Below are positions 8,674-17,719 of a DNA stretch of 64,000 nt, one piece after another. Within the stretch, counting starts at the first letter, position 1. Each line of letters begins with the position of its first letter. Both the position numbers and the translations under genes were made by a program. The stretch spans positions 124,001 to 188,000 of the forward strand of contig NZ_MBSO01000056.1 of the NCBI RefSeq assembly GCF_001695835.1. The letters run 5' to 3'. The notes under the pieces were generated by a model. That model was not told where the DNA came from. It saw only the letters and a list, made by a program, of their open reading frames with translations, and ran no database searches. Source of the stretch: Ensifer sp. LC11 (GTDB lineage: Bacteria; Pseudomonadota; Alphaproteobacteria; Rhizobiales; Rhizobiaceae).

Positions 8674-9933
8674 TTACTTGAGGCCGGTGATCTGCTCGAC
8701 CGCCGCCTGGGAGTTCTTCAGCGCCTCCTCCGGGGTGATCGTGCCCGCGACCGCCTTGGAAAGCTCGATGCCGAAGGCATTTTCGATCTCCGGCCATTTC
8801 GGATGGCGCGGCCTTGGCGTCGAAGCCTGGATCGCCTCCATCAGCACCGGGTAGTGGCGGAATTTCTCCTGCTTGGTCAGATCCGCATCGGTGAAGACCG
8901 ACGCCCGGACCGGCGGATTACCGCGCTCGGCGGAGATCTTGATCTGCTCGGGCGAAGTCGCCCAGACCATAAAGTCGAAGGCCTCCTGTTTGTTCTTGGA
9001 AGCCGACATGATGCCCATGGTCCAATGGCCGATTTCGGAGCTGCCCGGTTTTGTGCCGGCCGGGATAGGGCTGTAGGAAATCTTGCCGACCATCTTCGAT
9101 TGGCTCGGATCCTCGAAGGTCGCAACCCAGTTTGGCCAGTTGATCGACGAGGCGGCGGTGCCGGCGGCGAGCGCCGTGCCAACCTCGTTGGCGTTGTAGC
9201 TCTCGATCCCCTTCGGAGAAACGTCGCGGAGCGCCAAGAATGTCTTCATGGCGGCCGCGCCTTCCGGCGTATCGATCGTCACCTTCGTGCGGTCCTCGTT
9301 GAACATGTTGGCACCATAGGACCAGAAGATCGGCATGAAGTCGGCCACGACAGGATTGCCCTGGCCGCCGCGGAAGACATAGCCGAAATAGCGACCGCCG
9401 CCGTCCTTGGTCAGCGTCTGGCTCGCCTTCAAAACGTCATCCCAGGTCTTGGGTGCGTCGACGCCGGCCTCCTTGTACTTGGCCGCGTCATAGAAAAACA
9501 TCTGGGCATTTCCCACATAGGGCAGGCAGACATAGGGGCCTGTGTTGTAGGGATTGCGGCAGATCGCCAGCGATTTCGACAGGAAGTCGTTATCCGGGCC
9601 TTCCATGCCCGCTTGCTTGAAGTATGGCGTCAAATCCTCCAGATGTCCGTTCTCGGCAAAGAATGGAATCCACGGGTCATCCATGAGGATAATATCGAAC
9701 ACGCCGGATTTGGTTGCCCCTGCATTGGCACCCTGTTCGAATACATTGGCATAGGGCGCCTGGACGATCTCCACCTTCGTCCCCTTCATCTTGGAGTAGT
9801 CGTCGGCAGCGGCTCTCAGGCCGTCACCCTCGCTGCTCGATGGCACGAGGACCGTGAAATCAGCCCATGCGGTTCCGCTGATCGCAAGCGCGGACGCCGC
9901 GGCAGCCAAGACGAGAAACAGTTTGCGAACCAT
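8674..9933 (-). CDS. Sugar ABC transporter periplasmic binding protein
   Basis: 419 residues with a Sec signal peptide (MVRKLFLVLAAAASALAISGTAWA). The body is a family 1 extracellular solute-binding protein: KGTKVEIVQAPYANVFEQ, DIILMDDPWIPFFAENGHLEDLTPY, TWDDVLKASQTL and a late NKQEAFDFMVWATSPEQ segment. A ribosome-binding site GGGAGG precedes the ATG. It is first in the operon that runs to 3965. No sugar regulator lies next to it, so substrate and inducer are open; a polyol or disaccharide would be usual for this class. Confidence 0.9.
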   Translation of the reverse strand: MVRKLFLVLAAAASALAISGTAWADFTVLVPSSSEGDGLRAAADDYSKMKGTKVEIVQAPYANVFEQGANAGATKSGVFDIILMDDPWIPFFAENGHLEDLTPYFKQAGMEGPDNDFLSKSLAICRNPYNTGPYVCLPYVGNAQMFFYDAAKYKEAGVDAPKTWDDVLKASQTLTKDGGGRYFGYVFRGGQGNPVVADFMPIFWSYGANMFNEDRTKVTIDTPEGAAAMKTFLALRDVSPKGIESYNANEVGTALAAGTAASSINWPNWVATFEDPSQSKMVGKISYSPIPAGTKPGSSEIGHWTMGIMSASKNKQEAFDFMVWATSPEQIKISAERGNPPVRASVFTDADLTKQEKFRHYPVLMEAIQASTPRPRHPKWPEIENAFGIELSKAVAGTITPEEALKNSQAAVEQITGLK

Positions 9934-10235
9934 TGCACACCTCCCGTTTCGAGTTGCAGGTCAAAGGCACACTTCGCGGGTGGGCCTGACCTCGTCCGGC
10001 ATGGTGGAGACGCGCCTCGACTTCCACAAACCATTCGACAGCAAGATGAAACGGAGGCCGGCATCTCCACTGGGCCGGTATTGCTCCCGCGATGAGATTA
10101 CCACATCGGCGGCGATAATCAGAGAGGTTGCATTAGTAATTACTGTTATTTGAGATTCGCCGAGCGGCGGAGAATCGAACAAGCCCCGGAACAAGACGTT
10201 CCGGGGCTCGATCGCAGCTTAGCCGGGAGAAAGAG
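9934..10235. other. Intergenic region before the sugar importer operon
   Basis: About 300 bases between the GH4 gene and the binding-protein gene, both on the minus strand. It holds the GH4 terminator (10182-10208) and presumably the promoter of the importer operon. A perfect 10-base palindrome AGTAATTACT at 10135-10144 sits in an AT-richer stretch and is a possible operator. No gene is seen. Confidence 0.5.
10182..10208 (-). terminator. Hairpin terminator of the alpha-galactoside operon
   Basis: An 11-base perfect stem AGCCCCGGAAC / GTTCCGGGGCT closes a 5-base loop, 28 bases past the GH4 stop. On the minus strand it is followed by TGTTCGATTCTC, only mildly T-rich, so termination may be partial or Rho-assisted. 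Confidence 0.65.
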
Positions 10236-11609
10236 CTAAGCCGCCTGGACCTTTTTCGAGACGCGCGCCCATTCCGGGATCCAGTCGCGATGCGCGACGA
10301 GCAGATCGTCGACGAGCGACCAGATCTGGTCGAGATCGAGCTCGGCTGCCGTATGCGGATCCATCATCGCGGCGTGATAGAGATGCTCGCGGTTTTCGGT
10401 CACGAGCGCCTGCACCGTCAGTTCCTGGACGTTGATGTTGGTGCGGATCAGTGCGGTCAGCTGCGGCGGCAGGTCGCCGATGAAGGTCGGCTGGATGCCC
10501 GAGGCGTCGACCAGGCAGGGAACTTCGGCCGCGCAGTTTTCCGGCAGCGAGGTAATGCAGCCATTGTTCCTGAGATTGCCGTAGATGACGGAGGGCTCGC
10601 CGGTCCAGACCGAGTTCATGATCGAGGAGGCGTATTCGTGGCTCTCGGCCACTTCGATCGTCTCGGCTTCCTTGAAGGCGGCGGCCTGCCCCTTCCAGCG
10701 CTCGATCTGTTCGACGCAGCGCTTCGGATATTCGTCGAGCGGGATGCCGAACTTCTCGATCAGATCGGGGCGACCGTCCTTGATGAAATAGGGCGTGTAT
10801 TCGGCGAAGTGCTCCGAGCTTTCGGTGACGAAATAGCCGAGCCGCGTCAGCATTTCGTAGCGGACCTTGTTCGGGCAGCGGGGGTTCCAGTGGCTGGGCT
10901 TCGGGAAGCGTCCCTCGCGGTAGCCGCGCACCAGATCCGGATAGAGATTGCGGAAGCTGCCGTCGGCCTGTTTGTGCTCGAAGGTCAGGTAGAAGGCCAT
11001 GTGGTTGATGCCGGCGGCGCGGTAGCGGATCTCCGACACCGGGATATCGAGGTCGCGCGCCAGCTCAAACGCCGTGCCCTGGACGGAATGGCAGAGGCCC
11101 ACTTGCCGGATCGTCGGGAACTTCTCGGATATCGCCCAGGTGTTGATCGCCATCGGGTTGACGTATTGCAGGAGAATGGCGTTCGGGCAGACCTCAAGCA
11201 TGTCCTCGCAGATTTTCCAGAGATGCGGCACGGTGCGAAGCCCGCGCATGATGCCGCCGACGCCGAGCGTGTCGGCAATCGTCTGACGCAGACCGTATTT
11301 CTTCGGCACCTCGAAATCGGTGACCGTGCAGGGTTCATAGCCACCGATCTGGAAGGCGACCACGACGAAATCAGCCCCTTCAAGCGCCTTGCGCTGGTTG
11401 GAATGGGTCTCGATCTTTGCCTTGACGCCGAGCGTGCGCACCAGCTTGCCGGCGACGATTTCGCTTTCGCCAAGGCGTTGCGCGTTGACGTCCATCAGCG
11501 CGATGGTGGCGGCCGACAGCGACGGCCGCTGCAAAACGTCGCCGATGATGTTTTTCATGAAGACGGTGGAGCCGGCGCCGATGAAGGTGATCTTGGGTTG
11601 TCTGGTCAT
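10236..11609 (-). CDS. agaL: GH4 alpha-galactosidase (second copy, operon end)
   Basis: Glycoside hydrolase family 4 enzyme of 457 residues; uses NAD and Mn to cleave alpha-galactosides such as melibiose and raffinose in the cytoplasm. Visible are the NAD-binding start ITFIGAGSTVFMKNI, YVNPMAINTW, the metal-site Cys in VGLCHSVQGTA and the metal-site His in AGINHMAFYL. I prefer the ATG at 11609 (MTRQPKI), which has AGAGGC upstream; an ATG at 11634-11636 overlapping the agpD stop would add nine residues. It is last in the agp operon. The closest named relatives are the AgaL/MelA enzymes of rhizobia and enterics; I cannot tell which S. meliloti copy number (1 or 2) applies. Confidence 0.87.
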   Translation of the reverse strand: MTRQPKITFIGAGSTVFMKNIIGDVLQRPSLSAATIALMDVNAQRLGESEIVAGKLVRTLGVKAKIETHSNQRKALEGADFVVVAFQIGGYEPCTVTDFEVPKKYGLRQTIADTLGVGGIMRGLRTVPHLWKICEDMLEVCPNAILLQYVNPMAINTWAISEKFPTIRQVGLCHSVQGTAFELARDLDIPVSEIRYRAAGINHMAFYLTFEHKQADGSFRNLYPDLVRGYREGRFPKPSHWNPRCPNKVRYEMLTRLGYFVTESSEHFAEYTPYFIKDGRPDLIEKFGIPLDEYPKRCVEQIERWKGQAAAFKEAETIEVAESHEYASSIMNSVWTGEPSVIYGNLRNNGCITSLPENCAAEVPCLVDASGIQPTFIGDLPPQLTALIRTNINVQELTVQALVTENREHLYHAAMMDPHTAAELDLDQIWSLVDDLLVAHRDWIPEWARVSKKVQAA

Positions 11610-11632
11610 GGATTGCCTCTGCTTTCTAGCGA

Positions 11633-13306
11633 TCATGCTGCCACATCGAAGGCGGCTCTCACGAGCCTTTCGGTGTAGGCGGTCTTGGGATTGGAAAGGA
11701 TTTCGCTCACCGGCCCCTCCTCGACTATTTGGCCGTGCTGCATCACGACCACCCGGTGGCAGAGCGCACGCACGACCTTGAGGTCATGGGAGATGAAGAG
11801 GTAGCTCAGCCCCCGCTCGTCCTGCAGCTTGCGCAAGAGTTCGATGATCTGGGCCTGGACGGAAAGGTCGAGCGCCGAGGTCGGCTCGTCGAGCAGGATG
11901 AATTCCGGCTCGAGCGCTACCGCCCGGGCAATGGCAATGCGCTGGCGCTGGCCGCCGGAAAATTCGTGCGGAAAGCGCGACAGGATGTTGCCGGGCATGC
12001 CGGCGGCGACAAGCGCATCCACCACCCGGTCGAGCCGTTCCTTGCGGTTCTGACCGATGCCGTTGACCACCAGCCCCTCCTCGATGATCTGGCCGATCGA
12101 CATGCGCGGATTGAGCGAGGCGAACGGATCCTGGAAGACGATCTGGATGCGCGAGCGCAAGGGGCGCATCGCGGTCCTGTCCTTGTCGTGGATCGGGATG
12201 CCGTCGAAGAAGATCTCGCCCCCGTCGGCGTTGAGCAGCCGGATCAGCGCCTGGCCGAAGGTCGTCTTGCCCGAGCCGGATTCACCGACCAGCCCGAGCG
12301 TCTCGTGCTTGCGCAGATTGAGGCTGAGCTTGTCGACGGCGACGAGTTCGGAGAACTCGGACCGGAACAGACCGCCCTTCTTCAGCATGAAGGAAACCTT
12401 CACATCCCGCCCGTCAAGCATGATCGGTGCGTTGTGGGGCAACGGCTTGGCAGCGCCCGAAGGCTCCGACGAGAGCAGCCGTTTCGTGTAGGAATGCATC
12501 GGGTTGGCGAAGAGCGCCGCCGTGGTGTTGTGCTCCTTCACCTCGCCGTATTGCATGACGTAGACGTAGTCAGAGAACTGTCGCACGACCGTCAGGTCGT
12601 GGGTGATCAGGATCACCGCCATGCCGAGCTCGCGCTGCAGGTCGCGGATGAGGTTCAGGATCTGCGCCTGCACGGTGACGTCGAGCGCCGTCGTCGGCTC
12701 GTCGGCGATCAGCACATCAGGATCGTTGGCGAGCGCCATGGCGATCATTACCCGCTGGCGCTGGCCGCCGGAGAGCTGGTGCGGATATTGATTGAGGCGC
12801 AGTTCCGGGTCCGGGATCTTCACGTGACGCAAAAGTTCAAGCGCCCGTTCGGTTGCCGCCCGGCGGCTGATCCTGCGGTGCGCCCGGATCGCCTCGATGA
12901 TCTGGGTACCGACCGTATAGACCGGATTGAGCGAACTCATCGGCTCCTGGAAAATCATCGCAAGACGGTTTCCCCGCAAACCCCGACGCTCGCGCGGCGA
13001 GAACTTCAAGACGTCCTTGCCGTCATACTCGATGCGCGATTGCGGAGCGATGGTGGCACGCTTCGACAAAAGCCCCATGACACTGCGCGCCGTTACCGAT
13101 TTGCCCGAGCCGGACTCGCCGACGATGGCGATGGTTTCGCCACGGTAGAGCTGGAAGGACACGTCCTTCACCGCCTCCACCGTGCCGTGCTCGACCTTGA
13201 AACGAACAGCGACGTTGCGTGCGTCGATGATCGGTCGACCGGTTCGTTCGGAAAGGTCCTTTCGTTCAGTCGGAGCGGCGGCGAGGACGTCGATTGTCTC
13301 TGTCAT
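11633..13306 (-). CDS. agpD: Alpha-galactoside ABC transporter, fused double ATPase AgpD
   Basis: 557 residues containing two complete nucleotide-binding domains of the peptide/opine class in one chain. The first (about 25-280) has [18 protein letters not shown] and [13 protein letters not shown]; the second (about 300-550) has [18 protein letters not shown] and [13 protein letters not shown]. It equals DppD plus DppF fused. It powers the AgpB/AgpC channel. Good Shine-Dalgarno AGGAGG before the ATG. The class is shared by dipeptide importers, but two flanking GH4 galactosidases and the AraC regulator point to the rhizobial alpha-galactoside system. Confidence 0.88.
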   Translation of the reverse strand: MTETIDVLAAAPTERKDLSERTGRPIIDARNVAVRFKVEHGTVEAVKDVSFQLYRGETIAIVGESGSGKSVTARSVMGLLSKRATIAPQSRIEYDGKDVLKFSPRERRGLRGNRLAMIFQEPMSSLNPVYTVGTQIIEAIRAHRRISRRAATERALELLRHVKIPDPELRLNQYPHQLSGGQRQRVMIAMALANDPDVLIADEPTTALDVTVQAQILNLIRDLQRELGMAVILITHDLTVVRQFSDYVYVMQYGEVKEHNTTAALFANPMHSYTKRLLSSEPSGAAKPLPHNAPIMLDGRDVKVSFMLKKGGLFRSEFSELVAVDKLSLNLRKHETLGLVGESGSGKTTFGQALIRLLNADGGEIFFDGIPIHDKDRTAMRPLRSRIQIVFQDPFASLNPRMSIGQIIEEGLVVNGIGQNRKERLDRVVDALVAAGMPGNILSRFPHEFSGGQRQRIAIARAVALEPEFILLDEPTSALDLSVQAQIIELLRKLQDERGLSYLFISHDLKVVRALCHRVVVMQHGQIVEEGPVSEILSNPKTAYTERLVRAAFDVAA

Positions 13307-13318
13307 GATGCGTCCTCC

Positions 13319-14446
13319 TCAATAGGGATCGATGGCGTCGCGCAGGCCGTCGCCAAGGGCATTAAAGGCGAAGACTGTGACGAGCACGAAGGCGACCGGC
13401 GACAGGATCCAGGGATAGGACCCGATGACGGAATAGGTTGACGTGTCCTGCAGCATCAGCCCCCAGGAAATCAGCGGCGGCTTGACCGCAAAGCCCAGGA
13501 ACCCGAGGAAGGATTCCAAGAGCACCACCTGCGGGATCGAGAGCGTGACCGCGACGATCACATGGCTCATCACGTTCGGCAGGATGTGCTGGAAGATGAT
13601 GCGCCGATCGCTGGCGCCGACGGCGATGGCGGCCCGCACATAGTCGATACGGGCAAGCGCCAGCGTCTTGCCACGCACCTCGCGCGACATCTGCGCCCAG
13701 CCGAGCGCCGACATGACGATGATGACGAAACCGAGGAAGACATTGGTCGGTGCCGTCACCGGGATCAGCGAGGTCAGCGCGAGATAGAGCGGCAGCTGCG
13801 GGAAGGCGAGCACCAGTTCGACGAAGCGCTGCGTCCAGACATCAAAGCGACCACCGAAATAGCCGGACGCCATGCCGACGGTGGTGCCGACGACGGTGAC
13901 GATCGAGACGACGATCAGTGCGATCATCAGCGAGATGCGCGACCCGACGAAAATCCGGGAGAGCACGTCGCGGCCGAACTTGTCAGTACCGAGCAGGTGC
14001 ACGGCTGTGCCGTCGACCGCACCGAACAGATGTCGCTCGGCCGGGATCAGGCCGAAGAGACGGTAGGGCGCGCCCTTGACGAAGAAGCCGAGGATCTGCG
14101 GATTGTCGTAATCAGGGCCGATGATCGGCTGGAAGGTGATCGGATCAAGCTCCGTGCCTTCGCTCAAGCGGTAGCTGCGCGGCGGGAAGACAAAGTTGCC
14201 GTCCTTGTCCGTGACGCTGATCGCCTGCGGTGGCGCAAAGGTGACACCGGTGGCCTTCGGATCGACCGGCGACAGGAAGTCGGCAAAAACAGCCATGAAG
14301 ATCAACAGGCCGACGAGAACAAGCCCGAGCATGCCGGTCCAGGACCGCTTCAGCCGGCGCCAGACAAGCGCCTGGTAGCTTTCATTGTGCTGCTCGTGCT
14401 TCGGTTCGACGGTGAGCGGAAGGGTTGTCTCAATCTCGACAGTCAT
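13319..14446 (-). CDS. agpC: Alpha-galactoside ABC transporter permease AgpC
   Basis: 375-residue DppC-type permease. A first helix near residues 38-58 (MLGLVLVGLLIFMAVFADFLSP) is followed by an about 100-residue periplasmic section, longer than in most DppC proteins, and then the transport core with LLGTDKFGRDVLSRI and the EAA-like loop RAAIAVGASDRRIIFQHILPN. The start overlaps the agpB stop (ATGA), so the two permeases are translationally coupled, as expected for a heterodimer. Confidence 0.86.
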   Translation of the reverse strand: MTVEIETTLPLTVEPKHEQHNESYQALVWRRLKRSWTGMLGLVLVGLLIFMAVFADFLSPVDPKATGVTFAPPQAISVTDKDGNFVFPPRSYRLSEGTELDPITFQPIIGPDYDNPQILGFFVKGAPYRLFGLIPAERHLFGAVDGTAVHLLGTDKFGRDVLSRIFVGSRISLMIALIVVSIVTVVGTTVGMASGYFGGRFDVWTQRFVELVLAFPQLPLYLALTSLIPVTAPTNVFLGFVIIVMSALGWAQMSREVRGKTLALARIDYVRAAIAVGASDRRIIFQHILPNVMSHVIVAVTLSIPQVVLLESFLGFLGFAVKPPLISWGLMLQDTSTYSVIGSYPWILSPVAFVLVTVFAFNALGDGLRDAIDPY

Positions 14447-15453
14447 GCGGGGGCTCCTCCCAGGCGCACGCGCGGATCAAGGGCCGCGAGCAGCAGATCG
14501 GCGATGATGTTGCCGAGGATCAGGGTTGCCGACAGCACCAGCATGAAGGTGGCGGTGACATAGACGTCACCCACCCACATCGAGCCGACGATGGCGGGAC
14601 CGACGGTCGGCAGCGCGAAGATGATCGCCGTTTCAATCTCACCCGTCAGCATGTAGGGCAGCACGACGCCCTGATACATGATCAACGGATGCAGGGCGTT
14701 CGGGACAGCGTGGCGCATGACCACGGCACCTTCGCTGAGGCCCTTCGCTCGCGCCGTCTCGACATACTGGGCGTTCAGTGTGTCGAGCAGATTGCCGCGC
14801 ATCACCCGCATATTGTAGGCGAGGCCGCCGAAGGTGGCGATCGCCACGACCGGCCAGACATGTTTGACGAGGTCGACGAACTTGCCCCAGGACCAGGGCG
14901 CGCCGCCGTAGCGGGCCGAATGGAAGCTGTTGATTTCGCTCACATTGAAGTGGAAGACGAGCATGTAGACGATGATCAGCGCCATCAGGAAGCGCGGCAC
15001 CGTCATGCCGAGAAAGGCAACCGTCGAAAGCAGGCTGTCGATCCAGGAATATTGCCGCGTTGCAGCGATGATGCCGAAGGAAATGCCGATCACGGACGCG
15101 AGGATGTGGCAGACGAGTGCCAGGACCAGCGTGCGCGGCAGGCGCTCGCCAACGACGTCGGCCACCGGCTTGTTGTAATAGAGGCTGTGGCCGAAATCGC
15201 CGCGCGTCAGAATGCCGGTCATCCAGTTGACGTATTGCACCGCCATCGGCCGATCGAGGCCATGTTCCTTGCGATAGGCCTGCGCCTGGGCTTCCGCTTC
15301 CTCATAGGATGCGCCGCCCTGGTTGATCAGCTGTGAGCGGATGTAATCGCTGTAATCTCCGGGCGGCGCCTGGATGATGGCAAACGTCGCTACGCTCAGC
15401 ACCAGGAGCACCGGAATGGCAGAGGCGATGCGGACAAGCAGAAACCTGAACAT
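14443..15453 (-). CDS. agpB: Alpha-galactoside ABC transporter permease AgpB
   Basis: 336-residue DppB-type permease. It starts with helix FLLVRIASAIPVLLVLSVATFAI and the family N-terminal region QAPPGDYSDYIRSQL, with later helices around 110-135, 145-170, 260-280 and 300-325 and the loop YVETARAKGLSEGAVVMRHAVPNAL that contacts the ATPase. It lies after a strong intercistronic hairpin that separates it from the binding-protein gene. Confidence 0.87.
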   Translation of the reverse strand: MFRFLLVRIASAIPVLLVLSVATFAIIQAPPGDYSDYIRSQLINQGGASYEEAEAQAQAYRKEHGLDRPMAVQYVNWMTGILTRGDFGHSLYYNKPVADVVGERLPRTLVLALVCHILASVIGISFGIIAATRQYSWIDSLLSTVAFLGMTVPRFLMALIIVYMLVFHFNVSEINSFHSARYGGAPWSWGKFVDLVKHVWPVVAIATFGGLAYNMRVMRGNLLDTLNAQYVETARAKGLSEGAVVMRHAVPNALHPLIMYQGVVLPYMLTGEIETAIIFALPTVGPAIVGSMWVGDVYVTATFMLVLSATLILGNIIADLLLAALDPRVRLGGAPA

Positions 15454-15485
15454 GCCGTTTCCTTCTGTCGGTTGGGGTGATGGAG

Positions 15486-15514
15486 CGCTCCTCCGGCCGA
15501 CTGCCGGAGGAGCG
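15486..15514 (-). terminator. Intercistronic hairpin between agpA and agpB
   Basis: A perfect 12-base stem CGCTCCTCCGGC / GCCGGAGGAGCG with a 5-base loop begins 8 bases after the agpA stop. There is no T run. Such structures after binding-protein genes commonly stabilise the upstream message or cause partial termination, giving more binding protein than permease. Confidence 0.65.
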
Positions 15515-15522
15515 GACCGGCA

Positions 15523-17607
15523 TCAGTTGCTGAGGCCCTTCTCGCCGGGCTTACCCGGCAGCTGATCGGCGAAAAGCTCGAAGTCCCCCTGCTTGTCGGC
15601 GGCGACGAACAGGCGCTCGCGCATGATCGTGTCTTCCGCCCAGTTGAACATGAAGATCGGCGCACCCGTCGGAACGTTCGAGAAGCGCTTGTTGATGATC
15701 AGTGCGCCCGGGTATTCGGTAAGCCCGATCGTATCGAGGTTTGTCGTCGCGATCTTCTGGTACTGCTTCATCAGTGCGACGCGTTCGGCGTTGTCGTTGC
15801 TGGCAATGAACTTGTTGATGGTGTCGACAAGCTCCTGTTCGAACGGCATCAGATCGACCTGTCCGCCTTCAGGCGCGCGGTGGTGCCAGCTGGTGCGCGG
15901 ACCCGTTGCCCCAAGCTGCGGCGTGTTCTGTACGACGGAGGCATATTCCGGTCCATTTCGGTGGACCATCCAGTCGAAGCGGCCGGCATAGTTGGCCGCA
16001 TCACGCTGTTTGCCGTCGAGGGAATTCAGCACGACGCGAAGGCCGAGCTTTTCCATCTGGCCGATGATGCCTTCAGCAAGGTTGCGGTCGGTCGCGTAGC
16101 TGTTGTCGATCAGAAGCACGATCTCGACGTCACGGCCGCCAGCCTTGTCGGCTGCGAAATTGACGAAGCCGTTGCCATCGGTGTCCTTGAGCCCAGCCTT
16201 TTCGAGCAGGGCTTTCGCGCCGTCGAGGTCAAAGGGGTAGTAGACGGTCGACTCCCGGTCATAGAAGCTGGTGCCGGAGGAAAGCCCGCCCGGATAGATC
16301 GCCGTGAACGGACCCTTGACCAGCGCTTCGCCGAGCTTCTTGCGATCGACCGCCATGGTCACCGCCTTGCGGAAATCCTCGTTGCGGTTGAGCTCGCGCA
16401 CGGCCTGGGCCCGCTCATCCGGCTCGCCCCAGCCATTGGCCGAGAAGTTCATGTGCAGATTGTAGCCGATAAGCCGCGGGCCGAAGGCAAGTCGGGCGGG
16501 TGCGGTATCCTGGGCAGCACGCTTCAGCGATTCGACGAAGTTTTCCGGTTGCTCCAGGTTGGACAGATCGGCGGAGCCGGCGATTGCCTGCACGTCGCGG
16601 TCGGCCCAGGTCGAGAGCTTGTAGTGCAGTTCGTTGATATAGGGCAGCTGGTTGCCGGCCTCGTCCACCTTCCAGTAGTAGGGGTTGCGGCGCAGCACGA
16701 TGATGTCGTCGGGGCGATAGGCGACAGGCACCCAGGCGCCCATGACCGGAATGTTCATATATTCCGGCGGGAAGGCGTTCTTGTACTGGTCGTAGGTGGT
16801 GCCGGCATATTTCGGGTGCTTGGCTTTGAGAATATGCGACGGGCCGGGGCAGAAGGTGCCATAGGCCATGGCATAGAGGTGCTGGCGCGGGAAGGCCTCC
16901 TTGAAGGTCCATTCGACCGTGTACTGGTCGATCTTTTTCAGCGTCGTCCCGATGCCGAAGGTCTCGGGCGTCGCACCGTTCAGCGGAGATACGTTCGGGT
17001 CGAGGACATTGTCGTCCCAGTAGAACATCACGTCCTCGGCATCGAAGGCGTCGCCATCCGACCACTTGGCGCCTTCGACCAGATGCATCGTCAGCTTGTG
17101 GCCGTCGGCGGACCAGTCCCAGCTCCTGGCGAGATTCGGCAGCGGTTCGACGTCGTTCGCCTCCACCTGGAAGAGCGGCGCGGTGCGGGTCAGGCATTCG
17201 GACATGCCGATGTCGATGCCGCCCCAGCCCTGGCTCTGGCCGGCCGAGTAGTTCCAGCCTTCCGGCCGGCCGCCAATCACGTGACGCAGCGTGTCGCCAT
17301 AGACGCCGACGCCATCGGGCATGTTGCCGGTCTTGAAGACCATCGGCTCCTTCGGCAGACGCTCGGCGACCGGCGGCAGCTTGCCGGCCTTGACGTATTT
17401 CTCGGTGATCCAGGCCGGCTCCTTATATTCCGGCAGCGCCTTGAACTCGGCGATCGAGTCGCGCGGCACATAGGTGATCTTGCCCTGGGCCGGGAACGGC
17501 GGCTGCTCGGGCACCACGGTCGGATCGGACGCCGCCGCGTTAACGGCGAAGGTCGAAATACCGACGAGCAAAAGGCTCGCCATCTTCGTCAGTCTGTGGC
17601 TGGTCAT
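15523..17607 (-). CDS. agpA: Alpha-galactoside periplasmic binding protein AgpA
   Basis: 694-residue family 5 (peptide/opine class) solute-binding protein, long for the class but typical of AgpA. I start at the ATG at 17607 (MTSHRLTKMASLLLVGIS), which gives a signal peptide ending near AVNAAASD and has GAGGGAG upstream; a further 36 codons are open upstream but look non-coding. Class motifs are LNLARSWDWSADGHKLTMHL, VEGAKWSDGDAFDAEDVMFYWD and AVTMAVDRKKLGEALVKG. In S. meliloti AgpA is needed for melibiose and raffinose use; the operon here has the same partners. Confidence 0.88.
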   Translation of the reverse strand: MTSHRLTKMASLLLVGISTFAVNAAASDPTVVPEQPPFPAQGKITYVPRDSIAEFKALPEYKEPAWITEKYVKAGKLPPVAERLPKEPMVFKTGNMPDGVGVYGDTLRHVIGGRPEGWNYSAGQSQGWGGIDIGMSECLTRTAPLFQVEANDVEPLPNLARSWDWSADGHKLTMHLVEGAKWSDGDAFDAEDVMFYWDDNVLDPNVSPLNGATPETFGIGTTLKKIDQYTVEWTFKEAFPRQHLYAMAYGTFCPGPSHILKAKHPKYAGTTYDQYKNAFPPEYMNIPVMGAWVPVAYRPDDIIVLRRNPYYWKVDEAGNQLPYINELHYKLSTWADRDVQAIAGSADLSNLEQPENFVESLKRAAQDTAPARLAFGPRLIGYNLHMNFSANGWGEPDERAQAVRELNRNEDFRKAVTMAVDRKKLGEALVKGPFTAIYPGGLSSGTSFYDRESTVYYPFDLDGAKALLEKAGLKDTDGNGFVNFAADKAGGRDVEIVLLIDNSYATDRNLAEGIIGQMEKLGLRVVLNSLDGKQRDAANYAGRFDWMVHRNGPEYASVVQNTPQLGATGPRTSWHHRAPEGGQVDLMPFEQELVDTINKFIASNDNAERVALMKQYQKIATTNLDTIGLTEYPGALIINKRFSNVPTGAPIFMFNWAEDTIMRERLFVAADKQGDFELFADQLPGKPGEKGLSN

Positions 17608-17719
17608 TGGCTCAGATTCTCCCTCTATTCGCCGCGCCGAAGCGTGGCCTCCTCCTTGAATGTCAGCAGTCACGGCAGCCTGGGCCCGCGTCTCCTCACG
17701 CGAATTGGGCTGCATTCGC

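Noticed and set aside
11729-13441. Plus-strand open frame of 570 codons opposite agpD
   Set aside because: Arg/His/Asp-rich shadow of the fused ATPase; no family motif, and agpD has all Walker and signature motifs.
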